NCBI GenBank assembly: GCA_050182275.1
Contig: JBFXCK010000002.1
Coordinates: 1 to 64,000 of the forward strand
From: JBFXCK01 sp050182275
GTDB taxonomy: Bacteria > Pseudomonadota > Alphaproteobacteria > SHNJ01
Reading direction: 5' to 3'
Length of the DNA: 64,000 nt
Shown here: in pieces, positions 24,076 through 33,107 of the stretch
Numbering within the stretch: the stretch's first letter is position 1
How the letters are laid out: each line of letters starts with the position of its first letter
Made by a program: the position numbers and the translations under genes
The notes under the pieces: model-generated
What the model saw: only the letters and a program-made list of their open reading frames with translations
Databases searched by the model: none
What the model was told of the DNA's origin: nothing

Positions 24076-24717
24076 ATGGCGCTTGATCTAGCCAGCCTTG
24101 CCGCCCAGCTTGCCAATCATTTTGGCGCAAAAATGCAATCGCATGAGATTAAGCACGGCGAATTAACGCTGCTGGTGACGCGTGAATCGATTATCGAGGT
24201 TTTAACACATCTGCGCGATCAATGGTCGTTTACCATGCTGGCCGATTTATGCGGTGTTGATTATTTGAACCGGCCGGAACGTTTTGAGGTGGTTTATAAT
24301 TTATTGTCGCTTTCTTTCAATGCGCGTATCCGCGTTAAAATTTCAACCGATGAGGCAACGCCGGTGCCAAGCGCTGCCGGCGTATTCAGCGCCGCCGGCT
24401 GGTATGAACGTGAAGCCTGGGATTTGTATGGTATTACATTCGCCGGCAACCCTGATTTGCGCCGGATCTTGACCGATTATGGATTTGAAGGCCATCCGTT
24501 GCGGAAAGACTTCCCCTTAACCGGCTATGTCGAAGTGCGCTATGACGAAGAGCAAAAGCGCGTGGTGTATGAACCGGTAAAATTGCCGCAAGATTTCCGC
24601 ACTTTTGATTTTCTAAGCCCGTGGGAAGGGATGGATCAAATATTGCCCGGCGATGAAAAGGCAGGCCCTGCCCACCAACCCATCGGCACGCCGCAAGCAA
24701 AGAAGAGGAGTGCCTGA
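24076..24717 (+). CDS. nuoC: NADH-quinone oxidoreductase subunit C
   Basis: NuoC is a peripheral-arm subunit of complex I (30 kDa type). The 213-residue product has the signature 'YEREAWDLYGITFAGNPDLR' followed by R-I-L-T-D-Y-G-F-E-G-H-P-L-R-K-D-F-P, and the C-terminal 'TFDFLSPWEGM'. It is separate from NuoD here, unlike the fused form of enterobacteria. Its stop is followed by 103 bases of repeats before nuoD. Confidence 0.96.
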   Translation: MALDLASLAAQLANHFGAKMQSHEIKHGELTLLVTRESIIEVLTHLRDQWSFTMLADLCGVDYLNRPERFEVVYNLLSLSFNARIRVKISTDEATPVPSAAGVFSAAGWYEREAWDLYGITFAGNPDLRRILTDYGFEGHPLRKDFPLTGYVEVRYDEEQKRVVYEPVKLPQDFRTFDFLSPWEGMDQILPGDEKAGPAHQPIGTPQAKKRSA

Positions 24718-24722
24718 TGATC

Positions 24723-24795
24723 CTCATGGTTCGACAGGCTCACCATGAGCAGAGTCAAAATAAAAAGCTCATCCTGAGCTTGTCGAAGGATGAGC
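24723..24795. repeat. Paired palindromic repeats between nuoC and nuoD
   Basis: CTCATGGT/ACCATGAG around core TCGACAGGCTC (24723-24749) is followed by GCTCATCC/GGATGAGC around TGAGCTTGTCGAA (24767-24795). These are the same two units as at 23054-23114 but in reversed order. They lie inside the operon, so they would be transcribed and could form mRNA hairpins. Confidence 0.85.
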
Positions 24796-24820
24796 TTAAT
24801 AATACGAGTATTTTTAAATC

Positions 24821-26008
24821 ATGACACAAAACGCTGCCCTTAAAGACGAAAAATTTACGCTGAATTTTGGCCCGCAGCATCCGGCGGCGCACGGCGTGTT
24901 GCGCCTTGTCTTGGATATGGATGGCGAAGTGATCGAGCGCGCCGATCCGCATATTGGCTTGCTTCACCGCGGCACCGAAAAATTAATTGAATATAAAACC
25001 TATTTGCAGGCAGTGCCTTATTTCGACCGGCTGGATTATGTTGCGCCGATGAATCAGGAACATGCCTTTGCCTTGGCGGTTGAAAAGCTGATGGGCTTGG
25101 AAGTGCCCGAGCGCGGGCAATATATCCGCGTGCTTTATTGCGAAATCGGGCGGATTTTGAATCATTTATTGAATATCACCACTTTTGCGATCGACGTTGG
25201 TGCGATGACGCCCTTGCTCTGGGCTTTCGAAGAGCGCGAGGTGCTGATGGAATTTTACGAACGCGCCTCAGGCGCGCGGCTGCACGCCAATTACTTCCGC
25301 CCCGGCGGCGTTGCTTTCGATATGCCGCCCGGCCTGGCCGAAGATATTTGGAAATTTACCGAACGCTTCCCCAAAACCATTGACGATATCGAGGGGTTGC
25401 TGACCGAAAACCGCATTTTCCGCCAGCGCACCGTTGATATCGGCGTTATTTCGGCCAAGGATGCGCTGGATTGGGGGCTGTCTGGCCCGATGCTGCGCGG
25501 CAGCGGCGTGGCGTGGGATTTGCGTAAGTCCCAACCCTATGATGCCTATGCAAAAATGGATTTCGGCGTTCCGGTTGGCAAGACGGGCGATTGTTTCGCG
25601 CGCTATTTGGTGCGGATCGAGGAAATGCGTGAATCATTAAAAATCATGCGTCAATGTTTGCAAAACATGCCGGGCGGCCCGGTGAAAAGCATTGACCGCA
25701 AAATTACGCCGCCGCCGCGCGAGGAAATGAAAATGTCGATGGAGGCTTTAATCCATCACTTTAAATTATTTACCGAAGGCTATCATGTGCCGGAAGGCGA
25801 AACCTATACGGCGGTGGAGGCGCCTAAAGGCGAGTTCGGCGTTTATTTGGTTTCCGATGGCACGAACAAACCTTACCGCTGCAAAATCCGTGCGCCCGGA
25901 TTTGCCTTTATGCAGGCGCTTGATTTCATGGCCAAGGGCCACATGCTGGCCGATGTGGTGGCGATTATCGGTTCCATGGATATTGTGTTCGGAGAAGTCG
26001 ATCGATGA
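24821..26008 (+). CDS. nuoD: NADH-quinone oxidoreductase subunit D
   Basis: NuoD (49 kDa type) forms the quinone site with NuoB. The 395-residue product has the family start 'FTLNFGPQHPAAHGVLRL', the 'HIGLLHRGTEKL' segment with the conserved His, 'YVAPMNQEHAFALAVEKL' and the terminal 'DVVAIIGSMDIVFGEVDR'. The stop overlaps the nuoE start by 4 bases (ATGA), which implies translational coupling. Confidence 0.97.
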   Translation: MTQNAALKDEKFTLNFGPQHPAAHGVLRLVLDMDGEVIERADPHIGLLHRGTEKLIEYKTYLQAVPYFDRLDYVAPMNQEHAFALAVEKLMGLEVPERGQYIRVLYCEIGRILNHLLNITTFAIDVGAMTPLLWAFEEREVLMEFYERASGARLHANYFRPGGVAFDMPPGLAEDIWKFTERFPKTIDDIEGLLTENRIFRQRTVDIGVISAKDALDWGLSGPMLRGSGVAWDLRKSQPYDAYAKMDFGVPVGKTGDCFARYLVRIEEMRESLKIMRQCLQNMPGGPVKSIDRKITPPPREEMKMSMEALIHHFKLFTEGYHVPEGETYTAVEAPKGEFGVYLVSDGTNKPYRCKIRAPGFAFMQALDFMAKGHMLADVVAIIGSMDIVFGEVDR

Positions 26009-26562
26009 GCGAAGTTTTTACCTTCACCCCGGAAAATAAAAAACGCGCCGAGGAAATTGTCGCCAATTATCCCAAAGGCCGCCAGCAAAGCGCGATTTTG
26101 CCATTGCTTGATATGGCGCAGCGCCAAAATGATAATTGGCTGCCCAAGGCGGCCATGGATTATGTGGCGGAATATCTGGGTTTGGCCCCGATCCGGGTTT
26201 ACGAGGTTGCGACCTTTTATTCGATGTTCAATTTAAAGCCGGTCGGCAAGCATTTTGTGCAAGTGTGCACCACTACGCCTTGCTGGCTGCGCGGTTCCTC
26301 TGAAATTATGGATGCTTGCCACCACAAAATCGGCGATGACAAAAATTTCAGCTTGGTGGAAGTCGAATGTTTGGGCGCTTGCGTGAATGCGCCGGTGGTG
26401 CAAATTAATGACGATTATTACGAAGATGTCACCCCGCAAATTATGGAACAAATGATTGCCGATTTAAAGGCCGGTAAAAAACTAAAACCCGGCTCGCAAA
26501 CCGGCCGTCAAGGCTCGGCCCCCGAAGGCGGGCCAACCACATTGAAAAATAAGGTAGCCTAA
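26005..26562 (+). CDS. nuoE: NADH-quinone oxidoreductase subunit E
   Basis: NuoE (24 kDa type) carries the N1a [2Fe-2S] cluster next to NuoF. The ligands are the C-x4-C pair in 'VCTTTPCWLRG' and the C-x3-C pair in 'VECLGACVNAPVVQIND'. The thioredoxin-like fold is complete in 185 residues, with a Gly/Lys/Pro-rich C-terminal tail as in other alphaproteobacteria. It overlaps nuoD by 4 bases and nuoF by 1. Confidence 0.96.
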   Translation: MSEVFTFTPENKKRAEEIVANYPKGRQQSAILPLLDMAQRQNDNWLPKAAMDYVAEYLGLAPIRVYEVATFYSMFNLKPVGKHFVQVCTTTPCWLRGSSEIMDACHHKIGDDKNFSLVEVECLGACVNAPVVQINDDYYEDVTPQIMEQMIADLKAGKKLKPGSQTGRQGSAPEGGPTTLKNKVA

Positions 26563-27848
26563 TGCTGCAAGATCAAGACCGCATTTTTACGAATCTTTAT
26601 GGCCAGCATGATTGGCGCCTGGAAGGCGCCAAGGCGCGTGGCATTTGGTCGAATACCAAAGATTTCATTTTAAAGGGCCGTGATTGGATTGTGGAAGAGG
26701 TAAAAAAATCGGGCTTACGCGGGCGCGGCGGCGCCGGTTTTCCAACCGGCACCAAATGGTCTTTCATGCCCAAGGGTTCGGTTGATGGCCGTCCCAGCTA
26801 TTTGGTGGTCAATGCCGATGAATCCGAGCCCGGCACCTGCAAAGACCGCGATATTTTACGCTTTGATCCGCACCGTTTGCTGGAGGGCATTGTACTGGCC
26901 GGTTGCGCGATGGGCGTTAGCGCCGCCTATATTTATATCCGCGGTGAATTTTATAACGAGGCCAGCAATTTAAGCGTCGCTATTAAAGAGGCGTATGCGG
27001 CTGGTTTGATCGGCAAAAATGCCTGCGGCTCGGGTTACGATATCGAAATTTATTTGCACCGGGGGGCAGGCGCCTATATTTGCGGTGAAGAAACGGCGCT
27101 TCTTGAAAGTTTAGAGGGTAAAAAGGGCCAGCCGCGCCTCAAGCCGCCTTTCCCCGCTGCTGTTGGTTTATATGGCTGCCCGACTACCGTGAATAATGTT
27201 GAAACCATCGCCGTCACCGGTGAAATTTTGCGCCGGGGCGGGGAATGGTTCGCCAAAATCGGCCGCCCGAAAAATGAGGGCACCAAAATCTTTTGCATTT
27301 CAGGTCATGTGAACAAGCCCTGCAATGTGGAAGAAGAAATGGGCATTCCGCTCAAAGAATTGATCGAACGCCATGCTGGCGGCGTGCGCGGCGGGTGGGA
27401 TAATTTATTGGCGATCATTCCGGGCGGATCTTCCGTGCCGTTATTGCCAAAATCAGTTTGCGACAATGTGCTGATGGATTTTGATTCATTGCGCGCGGTG
27501 CAATCGGGCCTTGGCACGGCGGCGGTAATTGTCATGGATAAATCAACCGACATTGTGAAGGCCATCGCCCGTCTTTCCCGCTTTTATAAACATGAATCTT
27601 GCGGCCAATGCACTCCCTGCCGCGAAGGCACGGGCTGGCTGTGGCGCATGATGGAGCGTATGGCCATTGGCGATGCCAAGCCTGAGGAAATTGAAGTGTT
27701 ATTAGACGTTACTAAACAAATCGAAGGCCACACTATTTGCGCGCTGGGCGATGCTGCCGCCTGGCCGGTGCAAGGTTTAATCCGCCATTTCCGCCCTGAG
27801 TTGGAGCGCCGGATTGAGGTTGCACGCAACAAACAAGCAGCCGCTTAA
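26562..27848 (+). CDS. nuoF: NADH-quinone oxidoreductase subunit F
   Basis: NuoF (51 kDa type) binds NADH and FMN and holds the N3 [4Fe-4S] cluster. The glycine-rich nucleotide site 'GLRGRGGAGFPTGTKW' (about residues 47-62), the FMN segment 'NADESEPGTCKDRDI', 'GAGAYICGEETALLESLEG' and the cluster ligands 'SCGQCTPCREG' plus the Cys in 'HTICALGDAAAWP' are all present. At 428 residues it has normal length. An unrelated small gene, not nuoG, comes next. Confidence 0.97.
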   Translation: MLQDQDRIFTNLYGQHDWRLEGAKARGIWSNTKDFILKGRDWIVEEVKKSGLRGRGGAGFPTGTKWSFMPKGSVDGRPSYLVVNADESEPGTCKDRDILRFDPHRLLEGIVLAGCAMGVSAAYIYIRGEFYNEASNLSVAIKEAYAAGLIGKNACGSGYDIEIYLHRGAGAYICGEETALLESLEGKKGQPRLKPPFPAAVGLYGCPTTVNNVETIAVTGEILRRGGEWFAKIGRPKNEGTKIFCISGHVNKPCNVEEEMGIPLKELIERHAGGVRGGWDNLLAIIPGGSSVPLLPKSVCDNVLMDFDSLRAVQSGLGTAAVIVMDKSTDIVKAIARLSRFYKHESCGQCTPCREGTGWLWRMMERMAIGDAKPEEIEVLLDVTKQIEGHTICALGDAAAWPVQGLIRHFRPELERRIEVARNKQAAA

Positions 27849-27862
27849 AAAAGGAGCAGACG

Positions 27863-28279
27863 ATGAAAGACTCTATTTATATGACACCTGAGGAAAGAGC
27901 TGTTGTAGTAACTAAGGCGAATAATTTTTCAACTTTTGTAGTAACTTCAAGGCTTAGGGATATTGCTGCCCCCTTCATGCCTTTTACTGGTTGGGGCACT
28001 ATTCTTGGCTCTTGCTTCCTAGCGGTTGTTGCTTTGAACGCGGTAACTCTTATGGCTTTGGCTACGTGGATGGTTGCAGCGGCTGTAACTATGGGTTTAG
28101 GAATTTTGCAATGTTATTTGGGCCGTGATTGGCGGGCAACGAAAGAAGTTAGAGCCGATATTCTTATTTTGGCAGGCAGACATCTTCATCCACGCAATCA
28201 GGCAAGACCGGTTAATGTCGTTGCTTGTAACTCTGCTTCTTCGCAATCACCGCCGCGTGGGCCTGTGCGTGAACGGTAA
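27863..28279 (+). CDS. Unknown 138-aa membrane protein inserted in nuo operon
   Basis: I do not recognise this gene. AAAAGGAGCAG precedes the ATG, so translation is well supported, and it sits 14 bases after nuoF and 14 before nuoG. The product has a polar N-terminus (about 1-40), a long hydrophobic stretch that can form two helices (about 43-88, ending 'GLGILQCYLGRDW') and a basic, Ser/Pro-rich tail. It is not a complex I subunit I know. The codon use (many GTA, ACT, GCT and GTT) and lower GC differ from the flanking nuo genes, which suggests later arrival. Confidence 0.7.
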   Translation: MKDSIYMTPEERAVVVTKANNFSTFVVTSRLRDIAAPFMPFTGWGTILGSCFLAVVALNAVTLMALATWMVAAAVTMGLGILQCYLGRDWRATKEVRADILILAGRHLHPRNQARPVNVVACNSASSQSPPRGPVRER

Positions 28280-28293
28280 TTAAGGATATTTAA

Positions 28294-30348
28294 ATGCCCA
28301 AAATTGTCATTAACGGAAAAGAAATCGAAGTTGCGGCCGGGCGCACGGTGTTTCAGGCTTGCCAGGATATAGGTGTTGAGGTTCCGCATTTCTGTTTTCA
28401 TGAGCGGCTGGCAATCGCCGGCAATTGCCGCATGTGTTTGGTGGAGATGGAAAAGGCGCCAAAGCCGATTGCTTCCTGCGCCATGCCGGTCGCCGATGGG
28501 ATGGTGATTAAAACCGATACGCCGCTTGTGCACAAAGCGCGGCAAGGGGTAATGGAATTTTTGCTGCTCAACCATCCGCTTGATTGTCCGATTTGCGATC
28601 AGGGCGGCGAATGCGATTTGCAAGATCAGGCCATGGCCTATGGCTATGACCGTGGCCGCACCAAGGAAATGCGCCGCGCCGTGCCCGATAAATATATGGG
28701 GCCGCTGGTTAAAACCGTAATGAACCGCTGCATTCACTGCACGCGCTGCATCCGCTTTATTGATGAGGTCGCGGGCGTGCCGGAATTGGGCGCGGTGGGG
28801 CGCGGCGAGAATATGGAAGTCACCAATTATGTTGAAAAAGCACTCACTTCCGAACTTTCCGCCAATATTATCGATCTGTGCCCGGTTGGCGCGCTTACCT
28901 CAAAACCCTATGAATTCGCCGCGCGGCCTTGGGAATTGACCAATACGTTAAGTGTTGATGTGCATGATGCGGTCGGCAGCAATATCCGCATCGATTCGCG
29001 TGGCCGTGAAGTCATGCGCATTCTGCCGCGTTTGAACGAGGCTATTAACGAAGAATGGCTGGCCGATAAATCGCGCTATGCCTGTGACGGTTTAAAGCGC
29101 CAGCGGCTTGACCGCTGCTATATCCGCGTTGAGGGCAAGCTGCAGCCGGCTGCTTGGGAAGAGGCGTTCGCCTTCATTGCCAAGCGCCTGAAAAAAGTGC
29201 CGGGTCAAAAAATCGCGGCTCTAGCTGGCGATTTGTGCGATATCGAATCGATGTTGCTGTTGAAAGAATTGATGCAATCGCTCGGCTCTAATAATTATGA
29301 TTGCCGCCAAGATGGCGCGAAGTTAGATGCCAGCACACGCGCCGGATATTTATTCAACACCACCATCGCCGGCATCGAGCAGGCCGATGCGTGCCTGTTG
29401 ATCGGCGCCAATCCACGTGTTGAGGCGCCCTTGGTGATGGCGCGCTTGCGCAAGCGTTTCTTGCAGAATGGCCTGAAAATCGGCTTGCTCGGCGCACCCG
29501 CCAATTTGACCGCGAAATATGAAGATTTGGGCGATAAACCCGAAACTTTAGTGGCTATTGCGCATGGCAAACATCCTTTCCATCAAATTTTAAAGGGCGC
29601 TAAGAAACCGATGCTTATCATTGGTATGGGCGCTTTAACGCGGAATGACGGCGCTTATTTGCTGCATTTGGCGCGCCATATCGCTGATTCTTGCAACTTG
29701 ATTCAGCATGATTGGAACGGTTTTAACGTGCTGCATACCGCGGCCGCACGGGTAGGGGGCCTTGATGTTGGCTTCATTCCGCCCAAGGGCGGAAAAGATA
29801 CAGCCGGAATTATGGCGGCTTGCGAATCGGGTGAGATCGAGGCGCTTTATTTATTAGGCGCCGATGAAATCGATACCGAAAAATTGGGCAAGGCCTTTGT
29901 GATTTATCAGGGCCATCACGGCGATAAGGGCGCGCACCGGGCCGATGTTATTTTGCCGGGCGCCGCATACACTGAAAAAGACGGGCTTTATGTAAATATG
30001 GAAGGCCGCGCGCAATATGGCTTTGCTGCCGTATTGCCGCCCGGCGAGGCTAAGGAAGATTGGAAGATTTTGCGCGCCTTATCCGAGCGTTTGGGTCATA
30101 CGCTGCCCTATAATACCCAAAGTCAAATCCGTGAAAAATTGGCCAGCATCAATGCCTGCTTCACGCAAATTGAAGATGTGGTTGAAGCCCCCTGGGGCCC
30201 GTTCGGCCAAGTGGGCACGCTGGATAACCGGCCTTTCGACAAATTCATTGAAAATTACTACATGACCGATGCCATCAGCCGCGCCTCGCCCACCATGGCG
30301 AAATGCACGGCGGAATTTTTATATGGCACCACCGCGGAGGCGGCGTAA
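28294..30348 (+). CDS. nuoG: NADH-quinone oxidoreductase subunit G
   Basis: NuoG (75 kDa type) relays electrons through several Fe-S clusters. The N-terminal [2Fe-2S] ligands lie in 'FCFHERLAIAGNCRMCLVEM', the His-Cys3 cluster in 'HPLDCPICDQGGECDLQ', and the [4Fe-4S] cluster in 'NRCIHCTRCIRFIDE' with the Cys in 'IDLCPVGALTSKP'. A molybdopterin-oxidoreductase-like domain without cofactor motifs follows. The 684 residues match the alphaproteobacterial and mitochondrial form. nuoH starts one base after its stop. Confidence 0.96.
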   Translation: MPKIVINGKEIEVAAGRTVFQACQDIGVEVPHFCFHERLAIAGNCRMCLVEMEKAPKPIASCAMPVADGMVIKTDTPLVHKARQGVMEFLLLNHPLDCPICDQGGECDLQDQAMAYGYDRGRTKEMRRAVPDKYMGPLVKTVMNRCIHCTRCIRFIDEVAGVPELGAVGRGENMEVTNYVEKALTSELSANIIDLCPVGALTSKPYEFAARPWELTNTLSVDVHDAVGSNIRIDSRGREVMRILPRLNEAINEEWLADKSRYACDGLKRQRLDRCYIRVEGKLQPAAWEEAFAFIAKRLKKVPGQKIAALAGDLCDIESMLLLKELMQSLGSNNYDCRQDGAKLDASTRAGYLFNTTIAGIEQADACLLIGANPRVEAPLVMARLRKRFLQNGLKIGLLGAPANLTAKYEDLGDKPETLVAIAHGKHPFHQILKGAKKPMLIIGMGALTRNDGAYLLHLARHIADSCNLIQHDWNGFNVLHTAAARVGGLDVGFIPPKGGKDTAGIMAACESGEIEALYLLGADEIDTEKLGKAFVIYQGHHGDKGAHRADVILPGAAYTEKDGLYVNMEGRAQYGFAAVLPPGEAKEDWKILRALSERLGHTLPYNTQSQIREKLASINACFTQIEDVVEAPWGPFGQVGTLDNRPFDKFIENYYMTDAISRASPTMAKCTAEFLYGTTAEAA

Positions 30349-30349
30349 T

Positions 30350-31390
30350 ATGAACGAATTTTTCACTGTCTATGGCATTCCGGCGCTCATCATGGCGGGC
30401 AAGGTGCTGGCGCTGGTGGTGCCTTTGCTGGTGGCGGTTGCGTTCTTAACGCTGGCCGAGCGCAAAGTGATTGGCGCGATTCAATTGCGCAAAGGGCCGA
30501 ATGTGGTGGGGCCGTTTGGCTTATTGCAGCCTTTCGCCGATGCTCTAAAATTATTGATGAAAGAAACCATTATTCCGGCGGCGGCGAATAAGCTTTTGTT
30601 TATTCTGGCGCCGATTGTGACTTTCAGCCTAAGCCTGGTCGCCTGGGCGGTGATTCCGGTAAGCGTTGGCGTGGTTTTGGCCGATATTAATGTCGGAATT
30701 TTATATTTATTTGCAATTTCCTCGCTCAGCGTATACGGCATCATCATCGCCGGCTGGGCCAGCAATTCCAAATACCCGTTCTTGGGCGCGCTGCGCTCGG
30801 CGGCGCAGATGGTTTCTTACGAGGTTTCGATCGGCTTTGTGATTGTGACGGTGTTGCTATGCGCGGGCAGCATGAATTTAACCGCAATTGTTGAATCACA
30901 GCGCACAGGATGGATTCCGGGCGTGCCGATTTTGGGCGGCTGGTATTTATTGCCGCTGTTGCCGATGTTCGTGATTTTTGTAGTGTCGGCCTTGGCTGAA
31001 ACCAACCGCTCGCCCTTTGATTTGGTGGAGGGGGAATCGGAATTGGTAGCGGGCTATTTTGCCGAATATTCCGGAATGCCTTTTGCCTTGTTCTATTTAG
31101 GCGAATATGCCGCGATGATTTTAATGAGCGCCATGGCCTCGATCCTGTTCCTGGGCGGCTGGGTGCCCCCGGTTGAGGCTTTGCCCTTTACCCTAATTCC
31201 AGGCCCGGTATGGTTCGCCTTGAAAATCGCCTTTGTGCTGTTTATCTTTTTATGGGTAAGGGCCACTTTTCCGCGCTACCGCTATGACCAATTAATGCGG
31301 CTGGGGTGGAAGGTATTTTTGCCGCTTTCCCTGTTTTGGGTTGTTTTAACGGCGGGCGCCTTGCTTGCCAGCGGCCAATTGCCGCAGTAA
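30350..31390 (+). CDS. nuoH: NADH-quinone oxidoreductase subunit H
   Basis: NuoH is the membrane subunit that closes the quinone chamber. The 346-residue product has about eight membrane helices and the conserved loops 'LAERKVIGAIQLRKGPNVVG' and 'ALAETNRSPFDLVEGESELV'. The start at 30350 (MNEFF) follows GGAGG inside the end of nuoG; a longer open frame from 30269 only overlaps nuoG. nuoI follows 9 bases later. Confidence 0.96.
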   Translation: MNEFFTVYGIPALIMAGKVLALVVPLLVAVAFLTLAERKVIGAIQLRKGPNVVGPFGLLQPFADALKLLMKETIIPAAANKLLFILAPIVTFSLSLVAWAVIPVSVGVVLADINVGILYLFAISSLSVYGIIIAGWASNSKYPFLGALRSAAQMVSYEVSIGFVIVTVLLCAGSMNLTAIVESQRTGWIPGVPILGGWYLLPLLPMFVIFVVSALAETNRSPFDLVEGESELVAGYFAEYSGMPFALFYLGEYAAMILMSAMASILFLGGWVPPVEALPFTLIPGPVWFALKIAFVLFIFLWVRATFPRYRYDQLMRLGWKVFLPLSLFWVVLTAGALLASGQLPQ

Positions 31391-31399
31391 AGAGGAAGT

Positions 31400-31885
31400 A
31401 TGCCATTAAACCGCACCGCGCGTAGTTTTTTATTGGGCGAATTGCTGGGAGGCCTGTGGCTTACCTTCAAATATATTTTCAAGCCCAAATACACGCTGAA
31501 TTACCCGTTTGAAAAGGGCAAGATCAGCGCGCGCTTTCGTGGCGAGCATGCTTTGCGCCGCTATGCCAATGGCGAGGAACGCTGCATTGCCTGCAAATTG
31601 TGCGAAGCGGTGTGTCCCGCCCAGGCTATCACCATCGAATCCGAACCGCGCGAAGATGGCAGTAGGCGCACCACGCGCTATGATATCGATATGACTAAAT
31701 GCATCTATTGCGGCCTATGCCAGGAAAGCTGCCCGGTCGATGCGATTGTACAGGGCCCAAATTTTGAATTCTCGACCGAAACGCGGGAAGAATTATTTTA
31801 TAATAAAGAAAAATTGCTGGCCAATGGCGATAGGTGGGAGCCTGAAATCGCCGCCAACTTAAAAGCCGAAGCGCCGTTCAGGTAA
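31400..31885 (+). CDS. nuoI: NADH-quinone oxidoreductase subunit I
   Basis: NuoI (TYKY type) holds clusters N6a and N6b. Two C-x2-C-x2-C-x3-C-P motifs are visible, 'CIACKLCEAVCPAQAI' and 'CIYCGLCQESCPVDAI', in a 161-residue protein of normal length with the family start '...LGGLWLTFKYIFKPKYT'. It is the last nuo gene here: the next gene, two bases after its stop, is convergent and unrelated, so nuoJ to nuoN must be elsewhere. Confidence 0.97.
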   Translation: MPLNRTARSFLLGELLGGLWLTFKYIFKPKYTLNYPFEKGKISARFRGEHALRRYANGEERCIACKLCEAVCPAQAITIESEPREDGSRRTTRYDIDMTKCIYCGLCQESCPVDAIVQGPNFEFSTETREELFYNKEKLLANGDRWEPEIAANLKAEAPFR

Positions 31886-31887
31886 TT

Positions 31888-33099
31888 TTACAAAAACTGT
31901 TTAAGCTTGTTCCATACGCTGGTGCTGCCTAGGTAAAAGGTAGCTTCTGCCGTCATGCCGTCCAATAACGGATAATTTTGATCGCGGGCGCGGATTTCTT
32001 TTTCAACGCTGCGGATAATGAAATGTTTGGCCGGTTTTTCACCAAAGCGGGGAACGGCGGCATCTAGTTCCCGCTCCACGGTGCCGGTAACAGTGGCGAA
32101 AGCGGCAGTCGGGCGCGGTTGCAGGCGCAAATGGGCGCGGGTGCCGGGGGTAATTTGAGTTAAAGCCGGGTCAACAAAGGCTTCAAAGAACACCGTATCG
32201 GGTTCAGGGGATAGGGTGGCCACCACCGTCCCGGCCGCCACTTCTTGATTCGGCGCAACGGAAAAACGCACAATTCCATCAGCAGGGGCGACAACAATTA
32301 AAGAGGCCTGTTCGATTTTAATATCGGCTAAACGGGTGGCGGCTTCTTTTAGGTTTTTGGCAATAACCCGGTTTTCAGCGGCCAAAGAAGCGGCGCGGTC
32401 GGCGCTTAAACGTTCGATCCCGCGCTCGGTTTCCTGGCGGCTTTTAATAAGAGCGGCTTGCTGCTGCACCCAGGATTGGCGTTCGGCGACCAGAGCGGCC
32501 TGGCGACGGCTTTGGGTAGCCGCCCATTCTTCCGGCGAGTCGGGATCGCCCGGAATATTTACGATCACCGAGGGGCGTTCCGGCTGGTCTTTCAAGCGTT
32601 TATCGACATTGGCAATGGAAGAGAGGATTTTATCCTCGGCTTCTTGCAGGGGCGCCAGACGGTCTTGCAATTCGCTGAGGCGGCGGGTGAATTCCTCTTG
32701 CCGCGCTTGATACAACTCATATTGTTCTTGCTTGAATTGTTCGGGCAAGTCGGTCGGCAATACCAATTCCTGGCCGGTCATTTCGGCTTCAAGGCGGGCT
32801 TGCTGAGCTTCGATCAGCAGGATTTGATCTTGCAGATCTTTGGCTTCCTGCTCCAAATCGGGACGCTGCAGACGCAATAAAGGAGCGCCTTCTTTTACAA
32901 GAGTTTCCATGCTCACCAGCGGCGCTATGAGGCCGGGCAAAGGAGCTTTAATTTCTTGCGGCGGCAGAGTTGCAATCACGCGCGCCGGCATGACTTTCAC
33001 TTCCTCCACTTGCAGCCAAAAAACCCCCGAACCAATCATGGCCGCCAGCAAAAGCACGACAATAATGTTCAAAGGAAGGAAAGGGGAAAAACGGGGCAT
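31888..33099 (-). CDS. HlyD-family membrane fusion (periplasmic adaptor) protein
   Basis: The 403-residue product has one membrane helix (about 9-30), a first lipoyl half-motif 'PLPGLIAPLVSMETLVKEGA', long Glu/Gln/Arg-rich coiled coil (about 85-270), and a returning barrel 'VVAPADGIVRFSVAPNQEVA'. That is the layout of type I secretion adaptors that link an inner-membrane ABC exporter to an outer-membrane channel. The start is the ATG at 33099, 8 bases after the exporter stop; the longer open frame upstream only overlaps that gene. No TolC-type gene and no RTX-type substrate is nearby. Confidence 0.85.
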   Translation of the reverse strand: MPRFSPFLPLNIIVVLLLAAMIGSGVFWLQVEEVKVMPARVIATLPPQEIKAPLPGLIAPLVSMETLVKEGAPLLRLQRPDLEQEAKDLQDQILLIEAQQARLEAEMTGQELVLPTDLPEQFKQEQYELYQARQEEFTRRLSELQDRLAPLQEAEDKILSSIANVDKRLKDQPERPSVIVNIPGDPDSPEEWAATQSRRQAALVAERQSWVQQQAALIKSRQETERGIERLSADRAASLAAENRVIAKNLKEAATRLADIKIEQASLIVVAPADGIVRFSVAPNQEVAAGTVVATLSPEPDTVFFEAFVDPALTQITPGTRAHLRLQPRPTAAFATVTGTVERELDAAVPRFGEKPAKHFIIRSVEKEIRARDQNYPLLDGMTAEATFYLGSTSVWNKLKQFL

Positions 33100-33107
33100 G
33101 GGCTTGC

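Noticed and set aside
28198..28737. 179-aa minus-strand open frame over the start of nuoG
   Set aside because: It is antisense to the Fe-S cluster region of nuoG, and its His-rich reading mirrors those codons.
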